In this document: positions 49,938 through 59,538 of the stretch, in pieces
Position numbering within the stretch: position 1 is the stretch's first letter
How the letters are laid out: each line of letters opens with the position of its first letter
Source: Sphingomonas sp. H160509
GTDB taxonomy: Bacteria; Pseudomonadota; Alphaproteobacteria; Sphingomonadales; Sphingomonadaceae
Reading direction: 5' to 3'
Assembly (NCBI RefSeq): GCF_024124765.2
Contig: NZ_JAMXSR020000002.1
Coordinates: 3,058,001-3,122,000, forward strand
DNA: 64,000 nucleotides
Translations under genes and position numbers: made by a program
Notes under the pieces: generated by a model
What the model was told of the DNA's origin: nothing
The model's database searches: none
The model's input: the letters and a program-made list of their open reading frames with translations, nothing else

Positions 49938-50841
49938 TCACCCCCGCGAGCGCGCTTGCCGATACGTCCCCAGCACGCGCAGCCATTTCGAATGGAACCC
50001 CAGTTCCTCCAGCGCGTGGTCGAGGTTCGCGTCGCCCGGCTTCCCCACGACGTCCGCGTAGAATTCCGTCGCGGAGAAGCTGCCGTTGCGCTGGTAGCTT
50101 TCGAGCTTGGTGATGTTCACGCCGTTGGTCGCGAACCCGCCGACCGCCTTGTAGAGAGCGGCGGGGACGTTCCTGACCTCGAAGATCAGCGTCGTCATCC
50201 ATTCGCCGCCGACCGGCTCCTGCGCCGCGGGCGGCTTGCCGCCGCGCGCGAGGACCACGAACCGCGTCGTGTTGTGGTCCGCATCGGCGATGTCGGTCGC
50301 GAGCAGATCGAGACCATATAGCGCGGCCGCGGCAGGCGGCGCGAGTGCGGCGATCGCCGGGTCGCCCAACTCCGCCACAACCGCGGCTGCACCGGCGGTG
50401 TCGGGATAGCTCACCGGCTCGATCCCGTGCGCCTTCAGCCAGTGCCGGCATTGCCCCAACGCCTGCGGATGGCTCATCGCCTTGCGGATGCCGTCGCGCG
50501 GGCCGCAGGCCATCAGCGCGTGGCGGATCGGCAGGAAATGCTCGCCGGTGATCACCAGTCCCGATTCGGGGAGCAGGAAGTGGATGTCCGCCACGCGGCC
50601 ATGCAGTGAATTCTCGATCGGGATGATCGCGCAATCGGCGCGACCGTCCTTCACCGCGTCGATCGCGTCGGAGAAATCGAAACAGGGCAGGGGGCAGGCC
50701 GTCGGGGAACGCCTCGATCGCGGCGACATGGCTGTTCGCGCCCGGTGCACCCTGGAACGCGACGGCGCGCGCGGGCTCGGCGGCGGCGGCGTCGGTCATC
50801 CGCGCGACGATCGGGCGGGCGGGTGCGGCGAAGTTTTCCAT
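49938..50841 (-). CDS. pheA: Prephenate dehydratase (frame broken at G5)
   Basis: Converts prephenate to phenylpyruvate in phenylalanine synthesis. 300 residues after repair, monofunctional (no chorismate mutase domain). N-terminal signature AVAFQGAPGANSHVAA, catalytic region DCAIIPIENSLHGRV, and Thr motif DHNTTRFVVLARG. The C-terminal ACT domain (TTLIFEVRNVPAALYKAVGG, NITKLESYQRNGSFSATEFY) binds phenylalanine for feedback control. The G5 run at 50690-50694 breaks the frame; one base fewer gives DGLPLPCFDFSDAIDAV. Start ATG 50841, or 50799 (MTDAAAAEP). Confidence 0.95.
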
Positions 50842-50978
50842 GCGCCGAGCGCCTAAAGCGCGCTGCCTGCCTGTTCAAGCCGCGTAAAGCGCCGCCGTCC
50901 GCCATACACCCGCCCTTCAAGCGCGGCTTGCGGTGCGCGCCCGCGTTTTCTATGGCTGTCCCAAACAGAACAGGGCGG

Positions 50979-51704
50979 ATGCACAAGATGGACAATCGGA
51001 CCAATACGATCGCCGGCTGGGTGCTCGCAGGCTGTGGTGCGGCGCTCGGGTTGTCGATCGTCGGCGGGATGATGTTCCACGGCGAGCGCCCCGAGAAGAT
51101 GGGCTATGCGATCGAGGGCGTCGTCGCCGAGGGCGGCGAGGGTGCCGCCGCCGAAGTGCCGATCGCCTCGTTGCTGCCGACCGCCGACGCCGCCAAGGGC
51201 GCCGAAGTGTTCAAGAAGTGCGCCGCCTGCCACACCATCAACCAGGGCGGCGCGAACGGTGTCGGCCCGAACCTGTACGGCACGGTCGGCGAGGAGATCG
51301 CCAAGGGCAAGGCCGGGTACGCCTTCTCGTCGGCGCTGGCCGGGATCGGCGGCAAGTGGGACTTCGACAAGCTGAACGCGTGGCTGACCTCGCCGCGCAA
51401 GTTCGCGCCGGGGACGAAGATGACGTTTGCGGGGCTCGGCAATGCGCAGGACCGGGCGAACGTGATCCTGTATCTGAACCAGCAGGGTTCGAACCTGCCG
51501 TTGCCGGCGGCGCCCGCGGCTGGCGCTGCGCCAGCGGCTAAGGATGCTGCGGCGAAGGATCAGCCGGCGACGGCGAATGCGGCGGAGGCTGCGGCTACCA
51601 AGGGCGCGCCGACTGCGGACATCGCGAATACCGGGACGCCCGCGTCGGGTGCGCCGTCGGTGGATCCGGAAGCGGCCCGCAAGGGCGCTCGCTCGGAGAA
51701 GTAG
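50979..51704 (+). CDS. Membrane-anchored cytochrome c, class I (CycM/c552-like)
   Basis: 241 residues, intact. One N-terminal helix (IAGWVLAGCGAALGLSIVGG) anchors it in the inner membrane. Haem c binds at Cys81-Ala-Ala-Cys84-His85 (FKKCAACHTINQGG), and the axial Met is in APGTKMTFAGLG. It is of the mitochondrial-like class that carries electrons from the bc1 complex to aa3 oxidase. An unusual Ala/Pro/Lys-rich tail of about 70 residues (from PAAPAAGAAPAAKDAAAKDQ) follows the haem domain. Start may also be 50988. It stands alone, divergent from pheA. Confidence 0.93.
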   Translation: MHKMDNRTNTIAGWVLAGCGAALGLSIVGGMMFHGERPEKMGYAIEGVVAEGGEGAAAEVPIASLLPTADAAKGAEVFKKCAACHTINQGGANGVGPNLYGTVGEEIAKGKAGYAFSSALAGIGGKWDFDKLNAWLTSPRKFAPGTKMTFAGLGNAQDRANVILYLNQQGSNLPLPAAPAAGAAPAAKDAAAKDQPATANAAEAAATKGAPTADIANTGTPASGAPSVDPEAARKGARSEK

Positions 51705-51715
51705 GGCGACCAACT

Positions 51716-51819
51716 CCCTCTCCCCTTAGGGGAGAGGGTCGGGGTGAGGGGCTGCCAAGCAGTGCAGCGCCCGGAACAGCCCCTCACCCCAGCCCTCTCC
51801 CCGGAAGGGGGAGAGGGAG
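51716..51819. repeat. Extragenic palindrome, family B copy 1
   Basis: Arms CTCCCTCTCCCCTTAGGGGA and CCCCGGAAGGGGGAGAGGGA flank GGGTGAGGGGCTG...CAGCCCCTCACCC, so the element is a nested inverted repeat. A close copy lies at 56599-56700. It separates convergent genes. Confidence 0.85.
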
Positions 51820-51834
51820 CAGAAGGTTCAGCCT

Positions 51835-52713
51835 TCAGCCGCTTCCCTTCTCCGCCCGCTCACGATAGAACGACTGCACCGCGTCCCAGGCCTCGTCGGC
51901 GGTCTCGACGTAGCGGAAGATCCCGAGGTCCTTCTCGCTCACGACGCCTTCCTCGACCAGCGCGTCGAAGTTCACGACCCGCTCCCAGAATTGACGCCCG
52001 AACAACAACACGGGGATCGGCTGGATCTTGCCCGTCTGGATCAGCGTCAGCAGCTCGAACAGCTCGTCGAACGTCCCGAACCCACCCGGAAACGCCGCGA
52101 GCGCGCGGGCGTGCAGGAGGAAGTGCATTTTCCGCAGCGCGAAATAGTGGAACTGCACCGACAGCGACGGGGTGACGTACGGGTTCGGCGCCTGCTCGTG
52201 CGGCAGGACGATGTTAAGCCCGATCGACTCGGCGCCGACATCGTCAGCACCGCGATTGGCGGCTTCCATGATCGACGGACCGCCGCCCGAACACACCACG
52301 AACTGCCGCCAGCCACGCTCGTCGCGCGGCAGCACGCTGACCTTGGCCGCCAGCTCACGCGCGACGTCGTAATATTTCGACTTCTCGACCAGCCGCTCGG
52401 CGATCTTCTTCGACTTCTCGTCGGTGGCGAGCTTCAGCAACGCCTGCGCCTTCGACGGCTCGGGAATGCGCGCGGAGCCGTAGAATACGAAGGTCGAACC
52501 GATCTTCGCCTCGTCGAGGACGAGTTCGGTCTTCAGCAGTTCGAGCTGGAACCGCACCGGCCGCAGGTCTTCGCGCAACAGGAAGTCCATGTCCTGAAAG
52601 GCGAGTCGGTAATGCGGGTGCTGCGTCTGGGGTGTGGAAACGGAGTCGCGGGCGGACTCGGCATCCTGGCTGGCGTTCGGAAAAACGCGCGATGGTACTC
52701 GTGTATCGGTCAT
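51835..52713 (-). CDS. LOG family protein (TIGR00730-type Rossmann fold)
   Basis: 292 residues, intact. The lysine-decarboxylase-like motif P-G-G-x-G-T-x-x-E is in AAFPGGFGTFDELFELLTLI, and the nucleotide site is FVVCSGGGPSIMEAANRGA. Members release free cytokinin-type bases or hydrolyse nucleotide monophosphates (cytokinin riboside 5'-monophosphate phosphoribohydrolase or AMP nucleosidase). The N-terminal extension of about 80 residues matches the longer proteobacterial subgroup. Its exact substrate is not clear from sequence. Confidence 0.9.
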   Translation of the reverse strand: MTDTRVPSRVFPNASQDAESARDSVSTPQTQHPHYRLAFQDMDFLLREDLRPVRFQLELLKTELVLDEAKIGSTFVFYGSARIPEPSKAQALLKLATDEKSKKIAERLVEKSKYYDVARELAAKVSVLPRDERGWRQFVVCSGGGPSIMEAANRGADDVGAESIGLNIVLPHEQAPNPYVTPSLSVQFHYFALRKMHFLLHARALAAFPGGFGTFDELFELLTLIQTGKIQPIPVLLFGRQFWERVVNFDALVEEGVVSEKDLGIFRYVETADEAWDAVQSFYRERAEKGSG

Positions 52714-52760
52714 TCGGGCGCGATTAGAGGAAACGCGAGGGGGAGGGCTAGAGCGGTGCG

Positions 52761-53414
52761 CTAGCGGCAGAAATTGGCGCGGTCGTCTTCGAGATGGAGG
52801 TGGTTGCGGTGCGCGGCGTTGTAGTCGGGGCTGAGCACCGTGCCGAACCGCTTGCACGCCGACGCGCGGATCGTCTGGAGGAATTGCCGGACCTGCGGAT
52901 CGGGCGAGTTCCAGTCGTTGAGCACGGTTATTCGCCGCCCGTCCTTCAGCACGAACCCGCCGACATCGATCGCGTTGGCGATCGCGTGGCCCGAGCGGCG
53001 GCCGGTGTTGCCTGCGGAGCCGACGACGTTGCGGCATGCGTAACTCCCCATGCTGTCGATCCGCGCGAGTTCGCTGCCGAGCATCTGGTACGCCGCCGGT
53101 GCGACCGCGTTGCGCGTCCAGCCGATGAACGCGCGCGCCGCGCCGCAACGGACTGCGGTGAGGTTGGCGACGGGTACGCCGATGTCGACGAGCTTGACGG
53201 TGCCGGCGAGGCCGCAGCCCGGGCCGGTCTCACGGTCGGGCAGGACCTGGAACGAGACGTGGAGTTCGCGCAGGTCGGCGAGGCACTGCGCGGTTTCGCG
53301 GTTGCTGGGGATGGAGAGGTTGGGGCGGGTCTTGGTCGGTGCCGTGGGGCGATCTGCGCGTCCGCAGCCGGCTAAAGTCAGTGCGAGAGTCGCTACTACC
53401 ACCCACTCCGTCAT
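52761..53414 (-). CDS. Extensin-like family lipoprotein
   Basis: 217 residues from ATG 53414: signal with lipobox in MTEWVVVATLALTLAGCGRA, then the extensin-like C-terminal domain. Conserved His and Asp residues occur in RRSGHAIANAIDVGGFVLKD and HRNHLHLEDD, and there are six cysteines. The fold resembles M15/peptidoglycan-acting peptidases, and a cell-wall role is likely. The start codon lies inside the end of a GTCATGCC palindrome (53408-53506), so that repeat forms the 5' region of this gene. Longer in-frame starts upstream look non-coding. Confidence 0.82.
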   Translation of the reverse strand: MTEWVVVATLALTLAGCGRADRPTAPTKTRPNLSIPSNRETAQCLADLRELHVSFQVLPDRETGPGCGLAGTVKLVDIGVPVANLTAVRCGAARAFIGWTRNAVAPAAYQMLGSELARIDSMGSYACRNVVGSAGNTGRRSGHAIANAIDVGGFVLKDGRRITVLNDWNSPDPQVRQFLQTIRASACKRFGTVLSPDYNAAHRNHLHLEDDRANFCR

Positions 53415-53506
53415 GCCGGGCCTGTTCCGGCATCCACTCATCGTCTTGTCCCCCATGCCTAAGGCCGTGCGGCACGGTGAAGCCCGGGACAAGCCCGGGG
53501 TGACGG
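53408..53506. repeat. Palindrome family D copy 2
   Basis: CCGTCATGCCGGGCCTGTTC at one end and CCCGGGACAAGCCCGGGGTG followed by ACGG at the other, with inner hairpins such as GCCGTGCGGCACGG. This is the common alphaproteobacterial GTCATxCC-type extragenic palindrome. It lies between the divergent extensin-like gene and serC. Confidence 0.75.
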
Positions 53507-53599
53507 AGCGAGTTTGGCGCACGGTGGGGCGAGTCCCGCCGCCGCGCGCTTGCAATCGAACGCGGTTGACACCCCCTGCGAACGCCGCTAGGGCCGGCG

Positions 53600-53649
53600 A
53601 CGGGCCACGCGGTCCCAACGCCGCGCGTGCTCTCTGTGAGGAGAGATAC
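53600..53649 (+). ncRNA. Putative serC leader RNA (tandem hairpins before serC)
   Basis: Two hairpins can form just before the serC ATG. The first pairs CACGCGG (53606-53612) with CCGCGCGTG (53621-53629) with a two-base bulge. The second pairs TCTCT (53631-53635) with AGAGA (53642-53646), so the ribosome-binding site GAGGAGAG sits in the stem. This arrangement matches my memory of the alphaproteobacterial serC RNA motif. A covariance-model search would settle it. Confidence 0.5.
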
Positions 53650-54804
53650 ATGACTGATACGACCTACGCACCCGCTACACATGCGCCTGCTTTGCCTGCT
53701 ACGAAGCCGGCACGTCCCTTTTTCAGCTCCGGTCCCTGCGCGAAACCTCCGGGTTGGTCCGCGGACAAGCTCGCCACCGATTCGCTCGGTCGCTCGCATC
53801 GCTCGAAGATCGGCAAGACCCGTCTCCAGTACAGCATCGACCTGATGCGCGACCTGCTGAAGCTTCCCGATACGCACCGCATCGGCATCGTCCCCGGCTC
53901 CGACACCGGCGCGTACGAGATGGCGATGTGGACGATGCTCGGCGCCAAGCCCGTCACCGCGCTGGCGTGGGAAAGCTTCGGCGAAGGCTGGGTCACGGAC
54001 GCGGTCAAGCAGCTCAAGATCGACCCCACGGTGGTGCGCGCCGATTACGGCCAGCTGCCCGACCTGAACGCGGTCGATTGGTCGAACGACGTGCTGTTCA
54101 CCTGGAACGGCACCACCAGCGGCGTGCGCGTCCCTAACGCGGACTGGATCCCCGACGACCGCGAGGGTCTCTCGTTCGCCGATGCGACGTCGGGCGTGTT
54201 CGCCTACGATATCGACTGGACGAAGATCGATGTAGCCACCTTCTCGTGGCAGAAGGTGCTCGGCGGGGAGGGCGCGCACGGCGTGCTGATCCTCGGGCCG
54301 CGCGCGGTCGAGCGTCTCGAAACGTACACCCCTGCATGGCCGCTGCCGAAGGTGTTCCGCCTCGTCTCGAAGGGCAAGCTCACCGAGGGCGTGTTCAAGG
54401 GCGAGACGATCAACACACCGTCGATGCTGGCCGTCGAAGACGCGATCTTCAGCCTCGAATGGGCAAAGTCGCTTGGCGAAGATGGGCTGATCAAGCGGTC
54501 GGATGCGAATGCGGCGGCTTTGGACAAGATCGTCGCGGAGCGTGACTGGCTCGGTCATCTGGCGGCCGATCCGGCAACGCGGTCGAAGACCAGCGTGTGC
54601 CTGACGGTCGAGGGTGCAGACGAAGCGCTGATCAAGGCGATGGCCTCGGCGCTGGAGAAAGCGGGCGCGGCCTACGACGTCGCCGGGTACCGCGACGCGC
54701 CTGCGGGCCTGCGTATCTGGTGCGGCGCGACCGTCGACACCGCCGATATCGAGGCGCTCGGCCCTTGGCTCGACTGGGCCTACGCGACCGCCAAGGCGGC
54801 CTAA
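53650..54804 (+). CDS. serC: Phosphoserine aminotransferase (TIGR01365 type)
   Basis: PLP enzyme that makes phosphoserine from 3-phosphohydroxypyruvate and glutamate, second step of serine synthesis. 384 residues, intact. The PLP lysine is in VATFSWQKVLGGEGAHGVL; the N-terminal block RPFFSSGPCAKPPGW and LGRSHRSKIGKTRLQ mark the alphaproteobacterial/archaeal-like subgroup. ATG 53650 follows GAGGAGAG. serA, which makes its substrate, begins 195 bases downstream, so the two form a serine biosynthesis unit with a palindrome in between. Confidence 0.95.
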   Translation: MTDTTYAPATHAPALPATKPARPFFSSGPCAKPPGWSADKLATDSLGRSHRSKIGKTRLQYSIDLMRDLLKLPDTHRIGIVPGSDTGAYEMAMWTMLGAKPVTALAWESFGEGWVTDAVKQLKIDPTVVRADYGQLPDLNAVDWSNDVLFTWNGTTSGVRVPNADWIPDDREGLSFADATSGVFAYDIDWTKIDVATFSWQKVLGGEGAHGVLILGPRAVERLETYTPAWPLPKVFRLVSKGKLTEGVFKGETINTPSMLAVEDAIFSLEWAKSLGEDGLIKRSDANAAALDKIVAERDWLGHLAADPATRSKTSVCLTVEGADEALIKAMASALEKAGAAYDVAGYRDAPAGLRIWCGATVDTADIEALGPWLDWAYATAKAA

Positions 54805-54851
54805 CCAGCTACCGCGTCTTTTACGTCCTCCTTCCAACAATCACCCCCATT

Positions 54852-54946
54852 CCGTCATCCCGGCGCACGCCGGGACCCATGGACACGGAGCATTCGCTCA
54901 TGAAGCGAACCGCTACCGTGGGTCTCGGCTTCCGCCGGGATGACGG
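54852..54946. repeat. Palindrome family D copy 3
   Basis: CCGTCATCCCGGCGCACGCC and CTTCCGCCGGGATGACGG are imperfect inverted complements 95 bases end to end, with ATGGACACGGAGCATTCGCT in the loop region. It occupies most of the serC-serA gap; on the RNA it may attenuate or stabilise the message. Confidence 0.75.
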
Positions 54947-54999
54947 GGGAGTTGGAATAGGGACGCGCCCCAATTCACCGAATTCCCAGGAGCAATCCC

Positions 55000-56577
55000 A
55001 TGCCAAAAGTCCTCATTTCCGACAAAATGGATCCACGTGCCGCCCAGATCTTCCGTGAGCGCGGCGTCGAGGTCGACGAGATCACCGGCAAAACGCCCGC
55101 CGAACTGATGGCGATGATCGGCGAGTATGACGGCCTCGCGATCCGCAGCTCGACCAAGGTCACCAAGGAAATCCTCGAGCACGCGACCAACCTGAAGGTC
55201 GTCGGCCGCGCAGGCATCGGCGTCGATAACGTCGACATCCCCGCCGCGTCGGCGAAGGGCGTCGTCGTGATGAACACGCCGTTCGGCAACTCGATCACCA
55301 CCGCCGAGCATGCGATCGCGCTGATGTTCGCGCTCGCCCGCCAACTGCCGGAGGCCGATGCCTCGACCCAGGCCGGCAAGTGGGAGAAGAACCGCTTCAT
55401 GGGCGTCGAGCTGACGTCGAAGACGCTCGGGCTGATCGGTGCGGGCAATATCGGCTCGATCGTCGCCGACCGTGCCCGTGGCCTCAAGATGAAGGTCGTC
55501 GCGTTCGATCCGTTCCTGACGCCCGAGCGCGCGATCGAGATCGGCGTCGAGAAGGTCACGCTCGACGAACTGCTCGCGCGTGCCGACTTCATCACGCTGC
55601 ACACGCCGCTGACCGACCAGACGCGCAACATCCTCTCGGCCGACGCGCTCGCCAAGACCAAGAAAGGCGTCCGCATCATCAACTGCGCGCGCGGTGGCCT
55701 GATCGACGAGGTCGCGCTGAAGGCGGCGCTCGATTCGGGCCAGGTCGGCGGTGCCGCGCTCGACGTGTTCGTCGAGGAGCCCGCCAAGGCGTCGCCGTTG
55801 TTCAACACGCCGAACTTCGTCAGCACGCCGCATCTCGGCGCGTCGACCACCGAAGCTCAGGTCAACGTCGCGATCCAGGTCGCCGAGCAGATGGCCGATT
55901 TCTTGATGTCGGGTGGCGTCACCAACGCGCTCAACATGCCGTCGCTGTCGGCGGAGGAGGCGCCCAAGCTGAAGCCGTACATGGCGCTGGCGGAGAAGCT
56001 CGGGTCGCTGGTCGGGCAGTTGACGACCGGCGCTGTGTCGCGGATTTCGGTGCATACCGAGGGTGCGGCGGCGGATCTGAATGCGAAGCCGATCGTGAGT
56101 GCGGTGCTGGCCGGGTATCTCCAGACGCAGACCGCGACCGTCAACATGGTTAACGCGCCGGTGCTGGCGCGTGAGCGTGGTCTCGAAGTTCGCGAAGTGC
56201 GTACCGAGCGTGAGGCGGATTACCACACGCTGCTGCGCGTCGCGGTGAAGACCGAGGATGGCGAGCGGTCGGTGGCGGGTACGCTGTTCGGTGATTCGGC
56301 GCCGCGTCTGGTGGAACTGCTGGGGATCAAGATCGAGGCCGATCTGGCGGGGCCGATGCTGTATGTCGTCAACGAGGATGCGCCGGGGTTCATCGGGCGT
56401 CTTGGGACTGCGCTGGGCGAGGCTGGGGTGAATATCGGGACGTTCCACCTCGGGCGTCGGTCAGCAGGCGGCGAGGCGGTGTTGCTGCTGTCGGTTGATG
56501 AGGCGGTGACGCCCGACCTGCTGACCAAGGTCCGCGCGCTCCCCGGCGTGAAGACCGCAATGGGCCTCAACTTCTAA
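55000..56577 (+). CDS. serA: D-3-phosphoglycerate dehydrogenase
   Basis: First enzyme of serine synthesis, oxidises 3-phosphoglycerate with NAD. 525 residues, intact, long (type I) form. Rossmann motif LGLIGAGNIGSIVADRA (about 145-160), catalytic Arg in INCARGGLIDEVAL, Glu in VEEPAKA and His in STPHLGASTTEAQ. After about residue 320 come the allosteric substrate-binding domain and the C-terminal ACT domain (MLYVVNEDAPGFIGRLGTAL). A CAGGAG site stands before ATG 55000. Confidence 0.96.
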   Translation: MPKVLISDKMDPRAAQIFRERGVEVDEITGKTPAELMAMIGEYDGLAIRSSTKVTKEILEHATNLKVVGRAGIGVDNVDIPAASAKGVVVMNTPFGNSITTAEHAIALMFALARQLPEADASTQAGKWEKNRFMGVELTSKTLGLIGAGNIGSIVADRARGLKMKVVAFDPFLTPERAIEIGVEKVTLDELLARADFITLHTPLTDQTRNILSADALAKTKKGVRIINCARGGLIDEVALKAALDSGQVGGAALDVFVEEPAKASPLFNTPNFVSTPHLGASTTEAQVNVAIQVAEQMADFLMSGGVTNALNMPSLSAEEAPKLKPYMALAEKLGSLVGQLTTGAVSRISVHTEGAAADLNAKPIVSAVLAGYLQTQTATVNMVNAPVLARERGLEVREVRTEREADYHTLLRVAVKTEDGERSVAGTLFGDSAPRLVELLGIKIEADLAGPMLYVVNEDAPGFIGRLGTALGEAGVNIGTFHLGRRSAGGEAVLLLSVDEAVTPDLLTKVRALPGVKTAMGLNF

Positions 56578-56598
56578 GCCTGCTACGCTCTTCTAAAG

Positions 56599-56700
56599 CC
56601 CTCTCCCCTCCGGGGGAGAGGGTTGGGTGAGGGGCAGTTGGAGAGGGCAGCGCTCGCGGCGCCCCTCACCCCGACCCCCTCCCCGGAAGGGGGAGAGGGA
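56599..56700. repeat. Extragenic palindrome, family B copy 2
   Basis: CCCTCTCCCCTCCGGGGGAG at the left and CCCCGGAAGGGGGAGAGGGA at the right with GGTGAGGGGCA...GCCCCTCACC inside; same design as the copy at 51716-51819. It ends four bases before the GTG of the DUF559 gene, so it forms that gene's leader and would cover its ribosome-binding site. Confidence 0.85.
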
Positions 56701-56703
56701 GCA

Positions 56704-57057
56704 GTGAAGGTCGACGACCTACTTCTCGATCGCGCCAAGCGGATGCGGCGCGAGCCCACCCCGGCAGAGGCGAAACTCTGGCGCCACCTCCGCGACCGGC
56801 AGATGGGTAACACCAAATTCACTCGCCAGTTCGTCATCGGCCCCTACATCGCCGACTACTGCGCCCGCGACGCGAAACTCGTCATCGAGGTTGACGGCGA
56901 TACACATAGTGACCAAGCGCGCGACGCAAGCCGAACGGATTGGCTCCAAAGACAGGGATATCGCGTGATACGGTTCAGCAACGCCGACATCATGTCCGAG
57001 ATGGACGGGGTCTGGCAGGTCATATCGGCAGCCCTCACGGCGGAGTCCGCACGATGA
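56704..57057 (+). CDS. DUF559 domain protein, Vsr/restriction-endonuclease-like fold
   Basis: 117 residues, intact. Conserved N-terminal block RAKRMRREPTPAEAKLWRHL and core FVIGPYIADYCARDAKLVIE with the acidic D-x-E pair of PD-(D/E)XK-like nucleases; then DGDTHSDQARDASRTDWLQR and GYRVIRFSNADIM. These widespread proteins are predicted nucleases with no proven role. GTG start at 56704, directly after a family B palindrome. The stop overlaps the hisZ ATG (ATGA), so hisZ is translationally coupled to it. Confidence 0.9.
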   Translation: MKVDDLLLDRAKRMRREPTPAEAKLWRHLRDRQMGNTKFTRQFVIGPYIADYCARDAKLVIEVDGDTHSDQARDASRTDWLQRQGYRVIRFSNADIMSEMDGVWQVISAALTAESAR

Positions 57058-58155
57058 CCGCACTTCTCCCCGAAGGTTTCCGAGATCGCCTCCCCCCCGT
57101 TCGCCGATTCGGTAGCGGCGCTGGAAGCGCGCGTGCTCGAAGCTGCTCGCCTGAACGGTTACGAACGTGTCGACCCGCCGCTCGCCGAATTCGCCGATGG
57201 TCTGGAGATGCGGCTGAAGGCCGGCGGGCTGCACGACGCGGTGCGCTTCGTCGACCCCGTGTCGCAGCGCACACTCGCGATCCGGCCCGACATTACCGCA
57301 CAGGTCGCGCGGATCGCCGCCACTCGGATGGGGCATCACCCTCGGCCGGTCCGGCTGAGCTATGCTGGCTCCGTGCTTAAACTGCGCGCGTCGCAGCTCG
57401 CCCCCGCGCGCGAGACCCGGCAGATTGGGTGTGAGTTGATCGGGCTCGACTCGGTTGCCGCGGCGCAGGAACTGGTCGCGGTTGCAGTCGACATGATCGC
57501 GGCCGCCGACGTTACCGGTGCGTCGATCGACTTCACGCTGCCCGATCTGGTGCCGACGCTGGCCGCCGGACCTCTCCCCGTCGCGGATGATCTGATCGCC
57601 ACCTTGCGCGATCGGCTCGACGCGAAGGACGCCGGTGCCGTCGCGGCGCTCGCCCCCGCCTATCTTCCGTTGATTGAAGCCGCCGGCCCGTTCGACCAAG
57701 CGATGGACCGCCTCCGCGCCTTCGACACCACCGGTGCACTCGCCTCCCGCCTCGACGGCCTCGCCCGCATCGCCGAAGCACTCGACGGCCGCGTCGCGCT
57801 CACGCTCGACCCGACCGAGCGGCACGGGTTCGAATACCAGAGCTGGCTCGGCTTCTCGCTCTTCGCCGCCGGCAGCGCACGCGAAGTCGGACGCGGTGGC
57901 ACCTACACCATCGTTCACGAAACCGGCGCCGAGGAAGCGGCCACCGGCTTCTCGCTGTTCGCCGACGCCTTGGTCGAGCGTGTCGCCACCGTCGACCGCC
58001 GCCGCCTCTTCCTCCCGTTCGGTACCCCTGCCAGCGAAGGCGCCGCCATGCGCGCGCAGGGCTGGGTCACGGTCGCCGCACTGGACGCTGGCGACACCCC
58101 CGAAGCTCAAGTCTGCACGCATCTATGGGTGGCGGGCGAGCCCCGCGCGCTGTAG
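57054..58155 (+). CDS. hisZ: ATP phosphoribosyltransferase regulatory subunit (frame broken at C7)
   Basis: HisRS-like protein that complexes with short-form HisG in the first step of histidine synthesis. 366 residues after repair, lacking the anticodon-binding domain of a true HisRS. N-terminus MTALLPEGFRDRLPPFADSV, class II motif FVDPVSQRTLAIRPDITAQV, and HGFEYQSWLGFSLFA, where catalytic HisRS residues are not conserved. The C7 run at 57092-57098 breaks the frame; C6 gives the N-terminus above. hisG is not next to it. purA follows 30 bases later, as often in alphaproteobacteria. Confidence 0.9.
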
Positions 58156-58182
58156 GCGCTGCGCGTAATCCTCAGGAGATAG

Positions 58183-59476
<1,294 letters not shown>

Positions 59477-59487
59477 GCGGACACTAA

Positions 59488-59518
59488 AAAGCCGGGCGAT
59501 CGCTCGCCCGGCTTTTCA
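59488..59518. terminator. Intrinsic terminator after purA
   Basis: AAAAGCCGGGCGA-TCGC-TCGCCCGGCTTTT is a perfect stem flanked by A and T runs on the two sides, so it works in both directions: for purA (plus) and for the low-complexity protein (minus). Confidence 0.92.
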
Positions 59519-59538
59519 TTTACCGTGGTGGTGATGGA

